Positions 22,601-33,501 of a stretch of 64,000 bases of DNA are shown here, one piece after another. A program made the translations under genes and the position numbers. The notes beneath the pieces were generated by a model. That model searched no databases. It was not told where the DNA came from and worked only from the letters and a program-made list of their open reading frames with translations. Position 1 is the stretch's first letter. The number at the start of each line of letters is the position of its first letter. Source of the stretch: Diospyros lotus (Eukaryota; Streptophyta; Magnoliopsida; Ericales; Ebenaceae). Location: assembly GCF_014633365.1 (NCBI RefSeq), contig NC_068340.1, forward strand, positions 16,905,879-16,969,878, in the 5' to 3' direction.

Positions 22601-24068
22601 TTTGTCTCGTAGTCACTATTCAAAATTCCAAAATCCTAAATCACCAAGATTTCACTCAACAGGAAAATTCTCATTATAACCTAGAGCCTTTTATTCAAGA
22701 AAATTACTACCGAGAAATACTTCTAAACACCTCAAACAAGGATTTGATCCTCAATTAGTTCCGATTCGCTTTTCTTGTCTGATCCTAAACTAATATTCTC
22801 GATATAGTTTCTTTTTTTTTTTTTTTTTTTTTCTATCATCTCCAAAAACTTCCATAAAACTTAAATCTACGCCTTAACTCTCTTTGTCCTTGAATAACAT
22901 ATGAAACCATACGACTCGTCCCTATGAGTCGTTTTCTTAAGGTATTATTTCTTTATTATCTCTGTCATCAATTCCGATTTTTCTATCTCAATATCCCTAC
23001 CAACACTTCTGGATTCCTAAAATCCTCAAGCTCTGTTCTCTAAAGCACTTATCGAATCATCCTGAGTTTCTTATCGGGTCGTTCCTTAGGATCCTCAATC
23101 TATACCAAGTCATTCTTTTCCTTGAATCCTTATACCATTCGATCAAACCTGACTTACAATTAGGGTATGCCATATTAAACTAATCGTCCACAACTTGTTT
23201 CTTCTTAATAACCACCAGTTATCCCAACATTTAGTGAGATTGATTTTTAACTAATGATCTTCAATCTACGGTTTTCGATTCTTACGAATCCTCAGTTATG
23301 GTTTGTCGAACCAACCTTACATTCGACCCATATTGTTTGATGCTAACTCCTAATCCAACGTTTCATCACTCAGCAAAAATCTAGTATTCTTCAATTAATA
23401 ATGTCAAAGACTTCAACCGACAAACCCCCAAATCTCCAAGCAGGGATTTTATCTTTATGACCTATCGGCTCCCCTCCTCTAAGTCTCCGTTCGAGATTTT
23501 CACTAGTTAGCCCTAACTGAATCCGTTCTTCTTAAGTCCTCAATTTGGATATCTAACTTAACCTTAAGATCTTCAAGTCGTTTTTCTTTCCCACGCCCTT
23601 GACAGGTTCTCCTAATAATCTCCATCGTTTCGATTATCTTTGTCAATGCATGACACCACCATTATTTACCATGTCCCAAACGGGAGGGTACTAAGACAAT
23701 TCACTAAGATTTTTCCGAAAGAGATTTTATACTATACTTCAAGTTGTACCGGAATTACAAAAGTATTTATTCCTCAAAGGTTTTGGATCATATATCTCTT
23801 TCATTTCGACGACCCTCTTCACTAGCTTCCTAATTTCCAAAAGATGTGAATAGAACTTGTTCGTCTTCTCTTGACGCTGAAAGTATATTCAAATTGAAAA
23901 CCTCAAATTTCACCTCTCTAGAGTCTCCATACCATTTCGACTATGTGCCGAATGTCTCCTAGAATCCATAATCCCGTTCTAAGTTCTCATTCAATAGTTC
24001 AAATCATGCTAAGTTCAACAACCTAGTCAAATCGTCCTAGGGTTTTAACCTAGGGCTCTGATACCAAT
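19609..24068 (-). other. E2 internal region, no coding capacity
   Basis: At 19609-19640 the plus strand reads TTCTCCCCCCCTTAGG and then a decayed FRGR-type motif region (AAATTTCGTCCTCGAAATTT), the reverse complement of the purine tract and end-of-pol signature found in Tekay/Del chromoviruses. The rest has stops in all frames; the longest frame (22297-22758, plus strand) resembles nothing and is opposite to the element. There is no RT YxDD, integrase or zinc knuckle. This is a LARD-like element. Confidence 0.85.
24055..24066 (-). other. E2 tRNA-iMet primer-binding site
   Basis: The minus strand reads TGGTATCAGAGC, a perfect match to the standard plant primer site, 2 bp from the LTR at 24069. 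Confidence 0.95.
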
Positions 24069-26484
24069 TGTAACACCCCGTCTCGCCAGGCGTGTCACTA
24101 TAGGGGTATTCCCGGGATTTCTTTTTTTTTTTCTCTTTAAGTTACACACGCGCGGTATTTCAAGAACAATCTTCACATGCAGAAACAAAACCCCGCGAAC
24201 CCCAGTCTTGCCCGTTTAACTATTAAGATCAATAATCTTAAACTAAACGAGTCTTAACACAACGCAGCGGATACACTAATACCAAAACACCATTGTATTT
24301 CCATAGCAAAAATACTTATTACAGATCAAATGATAAAATTGCTATTATACAACTGTTCATTTACAACCTGAAATACATACTAAAGCCTCCAAACGTTACA
24401 ACGACTAACAAACTAAGCACCATTGGCCCTCAACCGGCCACATCCTTGCCTTCGCAGCAGTCCCTGGCTGGAACATTAAACGTTCCAGGGGCATAACCCA
24501 GATTAGATGATAAACATCTAAGTGAAGGCATGAAACAGTTATACAATGCATGAAAGACATACGAACATGACATACTGTACGACAACATGCAAGACACGTC
24601 TAACTTGAGATATCACCTTGACATACTTAATCCCTCGAATATCCCACTGTGGCACTCGTACACCTGGTCCAACGTTAATCCCTCGGGTGCACCGTCGTGA
24701 CACCCGTTCACCTGGTTTAACATTATTCCCTCGAGTGCCCTAGTGTGACACCCGTTCACCTGGATTAGCATTGTCCCAATCTCAAGTAGACCCTATCCCG
24801 CCCCATACGGACCCAAGGATGCAATTTAAATGATATGAAAATTACACGCCATGCACCAACATTTTAAAATAAAACGGTTAATGCAATGTAGCAAATATCG
24901 ACACAATGATCATAAGCAAAAGCCTTGTAAAACAATCTATGTCTAGGAGGGTATAACCGCTCACTAGAACTCACCACAGGCACCTAAAAACACTTCCAAG
25001 ACAAGGAAAAGTTGGAATCAAACCACTCACCTCGAATGTATTCAGATTGCCTCGATCCTCGTGCAACGCCTCGGTTTGCGTGCCAAGCCCCAAATACTTG
25101 AACTTGTGCTCAACCTCAAGCCAAGATACTTCCTAAACATCATATTTAATTAAGGAAGCATTAAAATCTATTTTCCTCAATTTTCCATAATTTTCTCTAT
25201 TTTCTCCCAATTTTCTCCTCGATAATTCCAAAATAATTATTTATTCAACTATTTTCTGAAATATTTCAACACAATAAATCCTAAAATAATTAATTAAAAA
25301 TACTGGAAGAAGAAATACCCAAAATGCCCATTTCACACGCCCTCACGCGCTTGGCGCGTGGGTGTGTGTGGAGGCTGGCGCGTGACTGCACGCGCCACCT
25401 TCTTCCTCGTTGAACCAGTCTCCGGCGGTTGCTCCGATGGCCGAAATGAGGGCACCCCCTTGGATCCCTTTGCAAGTCGATCCCAACGGCACCAATTTCA
25501 GGCCGAAAGGCCACCAGAAAGTGGCCCAAACGGCCAGTTGCAGGTGGCTCGCGACGGTCCGCCTAGGGTTTTCCGACCGTGCTTCGAACGGCCATTAAAC
25601 GCACACCATTGCTTCCCAAATTCTCCAGAAACGATGCCCATACCCCAAAGAGCAAAAGCCCTCTATCCTTTTCCTTCGATTCTTTCCCAAAATCGATCAA
25701 TTCGATGCTAAAATTCTTCAAGTTTCGGCCGCCTTTTTATAGCCAAAACCCAGCCATTTTCTGACCAATCGCCGGCCAAGCTTGGTCCCCAAGCTTCCTA
25801 CTGCCAGTTGCAACCTCCCCCAGTCATCCCTCGGCCGTCCCATCGCCGGAAATGGTGGCCATGTGCGTGGCAGTGCGGCGGCCGAATTCTCCCTTGTGTC
25901 ACACTATGAATTTTCATTTTATTGCACTTTCACCCCTGTTTTCTTCAAATAACAATTCTGCCCTTTTTACAACACCCCTGATAAATCCAAATATACCACT
26001 AAGTTTCACAAGTTTAGTACATCTCGTTTGACCCTCGAAACTCCTGAGAAATTACCGTTTTGACCTCCCTCGGGCAAAATTAGAAAACTGCGCTTAGGCC
26101 CGGCTGGTCAAATTGACCCTAAATCCATTTGATTCAACCCGAAATCGCTTAAGGGTTGTTCTACACATTAAATACTAGTCCTTGACGCGCTCCGTTGATC
26201 CTCTGGACGTTTCCTACGTCGATTCGGTTTTCCTCAGCCCGGTCAACAGCTGTACCGAAAACTGTTCCTGATCCAATTTATTTCATCACTAAAAATCATA
26301 ATTCGAATCACTTGTCGATATTATACCATTTTCCTTGGCTATCTAAGGTCCGGGGTACTCCCTCGAGCCACTTTGGTCTTTTAAGACTGCAATAGTGTGT
26401 CCTAAAGCCTTATTCTTTTGATAATTCCACTTGTACCATTCATCAAATATTATTTATGACCTCAAATCATTCCTGGGTATTACA
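24069..26484 (-). mobile_element. E2 5' LTR
   Basis: 2416 bp, nearly identical to 17194-19608. A TATA box on the minus strand lies at 25732-25741. On its outer side it is followed not by target DNA but by the 29-bp polypurine-side stub. Confidence 0.93.
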
Positions 26485-26513
26485 TTCTCCCCCCCTTAGG
26501 AAATTTCGTCCTC
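26485..26513 (-). mobile_element. Polypurine-side stub outside the E2 5' LTR
   Basis: Identical to 19609-19637. It shows that the LTR 24069-26484 was once also the 3' LTR of a second internal region. The stub then joins block U through shared TCCTC. Confidence 0.9.
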
Positions 26514-28602
26514 CCCCTCAGGTGATTTCTTCCTTTTCTTTCTCTTTCCTTTTCTCTAAGATTTTGCACTATACTAGGGTTACGACCACATATGGTCGGA
26601 AGATCAAAAATGGCTTTTCTTTCTGGACCCTGAAATTAAACCCTATCCGAACTTGAACCATAACCAGATTAGCGACATATCCTAAAGAAAACATTAGACT
26701 CCATCATGGCTAGACTTCAAGATCTGGTGAATGGTTAATAATTTAGATTCGATTGTTATTAGTTTATTCAATTTGATATGAAAGAGAACAGGTGCATTAA
26801 TAGTTTTGCTTTGTTATATGTATGCTTTTGAGATCTTGTACCATGTTCCATATCCATCGTTATTCTTTTTCGATTGTGAAGTAGTTTATTCTACAATAAC
26901 CTGCCATGAATTCTTACCTTTGAAGTAATGCTATTACTTGAGTTAAAATGAAAAACCTTTTTTGTGAAGGATTCAGAAAGAAAATTTCTGAAAATTGATT
27001 GACAAATATTACTTTGCGTCTAGATTCTTAGGCATGTTAACAAATCTGGAAAAAACTTCCTCAGAGCTTCATGCTCATAAGGAAACTTAACTAGAATCTC
27101 AACCTCACCTTGCCTTTTGTTCTAAAAGAAACTAGGTTATTAAAATTTTTTCTCATCCTCATAATGTCTTTCCAGAACCCAATAATATTCCTTAACCAAT
27201 AATCATTACTCTTTTCCAATATAACGTGAATCTCACCCCTGAAGATGATGTTACACTTGCCTGAATAATCTCACAATTTAAACTAAAACACCATAGAAAA
27301 TAAGACAAATAGAAGAAATGTTGTGGAAGCTAAAGGGGAGAATAAGCTATGTACAAAGAAAATAAAAAAGAAAGAAAAATCCCTCCTATTAGAGCACAAA
27401 GCCAGCTATTAAACAACCTTTCCACAGTAATAACTGTCGTTTTATTGAATTTTCTTTGCTAATAGAATCACAATTCTAACTTATGTCTTAATGGATTGGT
27501 ATGAGATCAAATTCTAAACAAGTTTGCAAATTTTTTGCTTAAAAAGAATACTATTTTGATAAATAAGTACCAAAGTAGCATCCAAGACAAGATATTTCTC
27601 AATCCAGCATACAAATTTCCATAGTAGTAGCTGTAACATGTAGGGACATAGACTCACAACTCAACTAGCTAGTTGTTTAGTCCAATATTTAGGAAATTTT
27701 GCTAAGCATTGGATAATTAAGGACATGTTGAAAACCAATGTATATTATATTCAAACTAACAATTTAATCAAGGATTTTAAATTAACAAAAATAAAGAAAA
27801 ATGAAAAAATGAACCTATTATCGAACTGGTGTACAAATAAACAAGAAAAGGCACAAAAAAATATAACAAAATAAAGAAACGACCAACATGTTGTTTGAAT
27901 ACAAAATAGAATAACATGATACAAATTAAAAAACATTTTCTAAGAATATGTTTGTGGATAAAATTTATACGTGAATTCTAAACATGTAAAATGTTGTGGG
28001 GATGTGCTACCTTTCTCCTATATTGTTGATTGGGGTTCAATTAATGCATCAGCAGCTAGGGGGGTCTTTAATGTCATCTGCCTTTGATGACATAACCTCT
28101 GCCTCTACCTAGTCCTCAAGTGCCTTTACTTCATTGGTCCTACATTGAACCTCATGTATGACAGTGATACACCATTTGGGGTAGTTGGATGTGTGTCTCT
28201 AGCCTATGTGTAGTGTTGTGATGGCATGGATAACCTTCCATCTCAATTCCTCATTCTTTATATTACTTAGAGGTGCACTAACTGTGGTCACATTTACTTG
28301 GTAACTTTCTCATTGGATAATTCCTTACAAAAGTTTCTTTGGTTTCATATCAACCTTCCACCTGGGTAATTTATAGCCACTTTGATGATTTCTCATCACA
28401 CATTTCAATTGAAATTTCTAGGAATGTATGATATTGTATGGTGAAATACTTGTTCACACCATCTCCAACCTGAAGAAATACGATCACAATTTTAATGCCA
28501 TAGCATTCCAACTAAATTCCCACTATATTGCTTATTGTGTCAAGGAGTTCCTTATATGTTCCCCCATCTTATTCTCAAATTGCTTTGTTGTTCACCAACA
28601 TA
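26514..28602. other. Block U, non-coding (copy B)
   Basis: Collinear with 2597-4689 and 48187-50277 but visibly more diverged from both than they are from each other. No gene is recognised; the counterpart of the 60-codon minus frame is not open here. Confidence 0.7.
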
Positions 28603-28927
28603 TATCATTTATCCTTCGTCGAGAATCATAGAGATAATTAGGAGCAGTTGTGGTAACAGAGATCAGGAGTAGTTGGATATTATTTATAGTTAATTTATAG
28701 TTATGGGAAAGTACTGGAGTAGTTATGAAGTTATGCCAGATTACCAAGATTATCAAGTAAATTGTGGAAGTATTTTCTCTCTTTTTCTCCCTACAACTCT
28801 CTGCTTCCCTTTCTTATTCTCTCGGCTTTCTCCCTAAAGTTCTCTATTTTCTTTCTTCATTTCTTCTTCTTCTTCTTCTCCCTATTTGTCACTAGAAATC
28901 ATAGATTAAAAACCTAGGATCTTGACA
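28603..28927 (+). mobile_element. Short 5' LTR of chimeric element (copy B), TATA lost
   Basis: Starts TATCATTTATCC (decayed TGTCATTGATCC) and ends GGATCTTGACA. Compared with 4690-5060 it has a deletion of about 45 bp that removes the TATA-like sequence, so this copy has probably lost its promoter. Confidence 0.78.
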
Positions 28928-28930
28928 ATT

Positions 28931-28942
28931 TGGTATGAGAGT
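28931..28942 (+). other. tRNA-iMet primer-binding site (copy B)
   Basis: TGGTATGAGAGT, with a C-to-G change compared with copies A and C. Confidence 0.85.
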
Positions 28943-28986
28943 GGTTAGTTCTCGAGTTGCAGCCTGCAATTATAAGCCTTAAAACT

Positions 28987-29268
28987 ATGGCGGATGGTAC
29001 CCGAATGATGCAATTAGAGGCATAAGTCAGTAAGGTTAACTCCTTAGTGATAAGTTTGCAAACTCGAATGGAGGTATTGGAGGCTGTGCTGAGTGAAAGC
29101 CAGGATGGAATGTAGTCACTGGAAAATAAGTTCGATGCCTCTATGGAAGGTTTGACTAAGAGGATGGACAATTTCCTATAAATGTTTTCTAAGATTCCAT
29201 AAGTCTATTGGAGGATTTTCTGCCTGAGGAGCATTGAGATCGTATCTTAGAAGGTAATGGCTCAAGTC
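28987..29268 (+). pseudogene. Gag-like remnant (copy B)
   Basis: Same frame as 5120-5394, starting MADGTRMMQLEA. It keeps CGA (Arg) at the two places where A and C have TGA, but has its own stop (TAA for CAA) and shares the later TAG. It shows the ancestral reading better than A or C. It is cut at the same place by copia pol. Confidence 0.65.
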
Positions 29269-30782
29269 TTAAACAAACTAAAACTCATGAAGTAGAGGTA
29301 AAAAACATGAATAAAGTTACTTGGAAATTAACAAAAATACTCGAGGATAATAAAGTAGTTAAATGCAAATGGACATTCAAGAAGAAAGAAGGTAAATTGG
29401 AGTTAAAAAGCGTGGTATAAAGTTAGACTCATAGCAAAAGGGTACAACCAGATTCCAAGTGTTGAATTTACAAATGTATTTTCTCCAATTGTAAAACGGA
29501 GTTCCATTAAGGCACTACTTGGTATTGTGGCTACCAAGATCTTGAACTTGAATCGATGGATATCAAGATAACATTTTTACATGGGGAACTTAGTGAGGAT
29601 ATCTATATGCATCAACTAGAGGATTTTGAAGTTACAGACTAAGAAGACTATGTGTGCTAGTTAAAGAAATCTCTATATGTCCTAAAACAGTCTCCTCGAC
29701 AATGGAACAAATGGTTTGATTTCTTTATGATTAAGCATAATTTTAATAGATGCAATTATGATAATTGTGTCTATTTTAAAAGGAACAAGAACAAGTCCTT
29801 TATATATCTACTTCTATATGTTGATGATATGCTAGTAGCATTAAAAGATAAAGATGAGATAAGGAGATTGAAAACACAACTTAGTAAAGAATTTGAGATG
29901 AAAGATTTGGGAGTAGGGAAAAGATACTTGGAATGCAAATTTCAAGAGACATGGAGGCCAGTAAATTGTATCTAAGTCAATAGGGACACATTGAGAAAGT
30001 TCTACCTAAATTCAATATGCAGAAGGCTAAACCTGTATACATTGTTGGCTACATATTTTATACTTTCATCTAGCTTGTCTCCTCAATCAGATGATGACAT
30101 TGACAAGATGTCAAAAATTCCATACTCTAGCATAGTGGGTGGTCTTATGTATACTATGGTTTGTACACACCCTAATTTGGCTCATGCAATGAGAGTGGTT
30201 AGCAAATACATGGCTAACCCTTCTAAAGAACATTAAAAGGCAGTCCAACAGATTCTCCAATATTTGTGTGGTACCGTTAATGCCTATTTATAGTTCAGAA
30301 ACACTAAAAGTTGAGTTATTGGTTTTATTGATTTTAATTTTGCAGGTGATCCTAAGAAGAGAAGATTGCTTACTGGGTATGTATTCACCAATTGAGGTTG
30401 TGCTATTAGTTGGAAGGTTACCTTACAGTCAACCGTTGCCTTGTCTACTAATGAAGTTGAATATATAGCAATTACTAAGGTTATTAAAGAAGCCATTTTA
30501 CTCGAAGTGTTGATCGATGAAATCAATGAGAATCTTCAAAAGAGTATGGTCTATTGTGACAATCAAAGTTTAATTTTCCTTACTGAAAATCATATGTTTC
30601 ATGAGAGAATGAAGCACATTGATGTGCAATATCATTTTATTTGGAATATTATTTCTTGTGAAAAAGTTACTGTGAGAAAAATTAGCACTCCTGATAATCC
30701 TATAGATATATTAACCAAGTCCCTACCTATTGCAAAATTTAAGCATTGTGTGGATTTGATTGGTATTCATCTGGGAGATTAA
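29269..30782 (+). pseudogene. Ty1/copia reverse transcriptase-RNase H, decayed (copy B)
   Basis: Order as in copy A. The part around the catalytic YVDD (29817-29828) is open from 29727 to 29975. The RNase H end is open from 30441 to 30782, with NEVEYIAI, VYCDNQS and NPIDILTKSLP, the best preserved RNase H tail of the three copies. Upstream RT is broken by stops and frame shifts near 29390-29700. The same gag-pol chimeric join is present. Confidence 0.92.
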
Positions 30783-30842
30783 TTCTCTGTGATTTCGTTG
30801 GAAGAAAGAATTCTATATAATTTCATATTTGGATTTAGAGTT

Positions 30843-31259
30843 AAGGTGGAGATTTGTGATAATTATGACTCAAAATCGTAATTCATCAATGATTGGGTTT
30901 CCTTAACTAGACCAGGATTAGGACTTCAAATTTGATTGTGATTTGGATGTTGTCATATTCAATTTTGACTGAGATTTATCTCATTTGCAGAAATATCCTC
31001 TTATCTTATCTCATCTAGAGGAATATCCCAATGAATTATCTTCTGATTAGGATCGAATTTCTTGTGTACATCTAAGAAATGATTTTAGGTCTATAAATAG
31101 GTACCAAAGTCACTAGATTTATTTAGCAATATCCGATTAATGATATTATGTTCTTTTTGCACATGGTTTTCCCAATTTGGGTTTTTTACGTAAAATTTTG
31201 AGTTCATTTGTGTGATTGATAGTTTGATTATGGTTTGTATTTGATCCAAATTCGTAACA
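30843..31259 (+). mobile_element. Copia polypurine tract and 3' LTR (copy B)
   Basis: AAGGTGGAGATT at 30843-30854, then a 405-bp LTR from TGTGATAATTATGAC (30855) to about 31259, with TATA box CTATAAATAGG near 31091. Its outer end joins F-box sequence as in copy A. Confidence 0.85.
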
Positions 31260-31938
31260 TTGAAAGATAATGAATGCAATTTGCCATTAAAAACTAAGGA
31301 TGTAAGTTTTGGGGCAGAAATTTTGAGGTTATTGAAATCACTTCCAAGGCAGAAATTTCTGTACGTTCCAAGTTTTCGCTTTTCAAGTCTTGGGCAACTT
31401 GAGATCAATGTAGAAAGGACCTTGGAAGTAATGGCAACATCCTAAAACTCTAAGGAAAGAAGCATGCTAAATCCTCCAAATCTAGGAGGAGGATTAAACG
31501 TACAAAAATGGAGTTCTAAATGTTTAAGCTGAAGACACACAAAACAAAAATGAAGATGGCAATTTATATGCTTCACCTCTCTAAATAAGAAGGATGAGTT
31601 CTTGGATATCATTGTTTGACACAAAATGAATCAAATGATCGATCTCAAAACAACTTTTCAGTGCATACAAGGATAGTTTGAACTTGACTATTGGACCACA
31701 ATGATGAAGTACAACTTGATACATTGACACGAGAGGCTCATTTTTAGGCATTGTCCTTGCTTTCCTATAGAAATCATTATTAGATACAAGTTGGAGAAGC
31801 CTCTCCCAACTATATCTCTATTTCTTTGACAAAATACTAGTCCTCACTGCATCCTCTATTGGGAGGCACATTAGAAATTTTTTTTTCTTTCACATGTGTA
31901 GGATGGTGACTGATTATTTCTAAACTTGATCTTTCCAT
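31260..31938 (-). pseudogene. F-box/FBD/LRR pseudogene, left arm (copy B)
   Basis: Minus strand, ATG at 31936-31938. The F-box is frame-shifted after IISHHPTHVKEKK. The LRR part CLQLKHLELHFCTFNPPPRF is open, and a further frame continues through LKISAPKLTSLVF into the LTR (31091-31408). More damaged in the F-box than copy A. Confidence 0.83.
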
Positions 31939-32318
31939 TTTCTTTATACAATCAATCTGCAAGTTACTAGCTATTCTGTCAAGGCTTTTATACAATTTGC
32001 TAGCATAAAAGTAAAAGAACATCAAGAAGTATCCCGTTATGATATATCCTTTTATAACATCATTACTAACCCAAATCTAGATCAATATGAAGAAAAAGAT
32101 AAGAATATCAGAGCAAGATTTTTGGAAACCCATAAATCTTTCACTAATAATTTTATCTTTTTCTTTATACTAATCTAGATTTAGGTTAGAGTAATGACGT
32201 TATAAAAAGATAAATCATAATGGGCCACTTCTTGATGTTCTTCTAATTTTGTGCGAGGAAATTCTATAAAAGCCTTAACAGAATAGCTAGTAACTTGCAG
32301 ATTGAGAGTATAAAGAAA

Positions 32319-32700
32319 ATGGAAGGATCAAGTTCAGACATAATCAGTTACCTTCCTTTACATGTGAACTAAAAAAATTCTAATGTGCTTCCTAATAGAG
32401 GATGCAGTGAGGACTAGTATTTTGTCAAAGAAATAGAGGTATAGCTAGGTGAGGCTTCCTCGGCTTGTATTTAATAATGATTTCTACAGGAAAGCAAGGA
32501 CAATGCCTAAAAATGAGCTTCTCATGGCTATGTATCAAGTTCTACTTCATTATTGAGGTCCAATTGTCAAGTTCAAACCATCCTTTGTATGTATTAAAAA
32601 GTTGTTCTGAGATCAATCATTTGTTTTGTTTTGTGTTGAACAATGATATCCAAGAACTCATCCTTCTTATTCAGAGAGGTGAAGCATATAAATTACCATC
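32319..32700 (+). pseudogene. F-box pseudogene, right arm truncated (copy B)
   Basis: Starts MEGSSSDIISYLPLHVN and then has stops inside the F-box; the later YVLKSCSEI and DIQELILL parts are readable in the frame 32465-32728. It ends at 32700, where 12 bp of unknown sequence and then LTR Z begin. The palindrome here is 31555-32104 against 32151-32700. Confidence 0.82.
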
Positions 32701-32712
32701 GGAGCGTGGACT

Positions 32713-33501
32713 TGATAGGCCCTCGTAATTTTGGGGGACTATAAAGGTTAATCAGGAGCTATTCGAAAGCAATGAGTTGCTGCCATCAGGAGGATTTCAG
32801 CCTCTTCATCGGCCTTCAAGAGTTGAAAGGTATATACACTAAACCCCCTATATATGACATGGTTTAGTTTTAGTTAACATACGGACATTGAAAACGAGTC
32901 TTGCAAGGTCATTTTTGGTTTGTATTTTTGCTGCCCTTTTTGACAATTTTGAAAAATGTTTTATAAAATGATTAAAACCTTGGATTGGTACACCTAATAA
33001 TGGGATTCCTCATCACCAGACAAGTGGAAGAAGAAGAATGGGCAGATATGCTTATAAATAGGCCATAGGATTAACACTCAAAAAAACTAGTGAAAATTAA
33101 GTGAAATCTAGGCCAAATTGAGGGGATTGAGAGTGTTGATTAAGATCTTGAGGAAGATAGGAAGATTCTGCAAGAAAAATGAGTGAATTTCGTCAAGAAT
33201 CGAGGAAGAAATAAGGTTTTGCCAAAATTTTTAGCTTCGCCAGAATTTGGGTTGAAGTTGCTGAAAAATGGATAGGAACGGGTGGCTTTAGGTTATATTC
33301 AGTTACAGGGGAGAGAGAGGAAGGTGTAGGAACAAACGGGGAGTGAAACGGAGTTAAAACGAGGGAGAAACAGCCAAAAAATAGAAGGCCTATCGAGTTC
33401 GCGTCGCCATCACTAGAGAAGACAATTGGTGCATGTGATACACACACTAGATCAGGCAACACGTGAAGAACGTTTCGGAGGTGCGTGCAAGCTCGTGGTA
33501 A
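32713..33501 (+). mobile_element. LTR Z, 5' part (copy C)
   Basis: Starts near a decayed TGTAATGCCCTCG-like sequence (TGATAGGCCCTCGTAATTTT) and has a TATA box TATAAATA at 33053-33060. With insertions Y, S and E1 removed, Z runs to 46844, about 1.6 kb. The start is placed by likeness to plant LTRs, so it is uncertain by some bases. Confidence 0.65.

Larger units (their letters stand above)
17194..26513 (-). mobile_element. E2: young non-autonomous LTR retrotransposon, with extra 29-bp stub
   Basis: Order on the minus strand: 29-bp polypurine-side stub (26485-26513), LTR (24069-26484), tRNA-Met primer site (24055-24066), 4.46-kb internal region without gag or pol, polypurine tract (19609 onward) and LTR (17194-19608). 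I counted about 14 substitutions between the two 2.4-kb LTRs by eye, so it is recent. The internal region is collinear in places with that of E1 (see findings). Flanks are block U but not contiguous, and no target-site duplication can be shown. Mobilisation would need proteins from an autonomous relative; the polypurine-side motif is of Tekay/Del chromovirus type (inference). Confidence 0.9.

Noticed and set aside
22297..22758. 153-codon plus-strand frame inside E2
   Set aside because: E2 is oriented on the minus strand, the peptide has no known motif, and the interior is non-coding in other respects.
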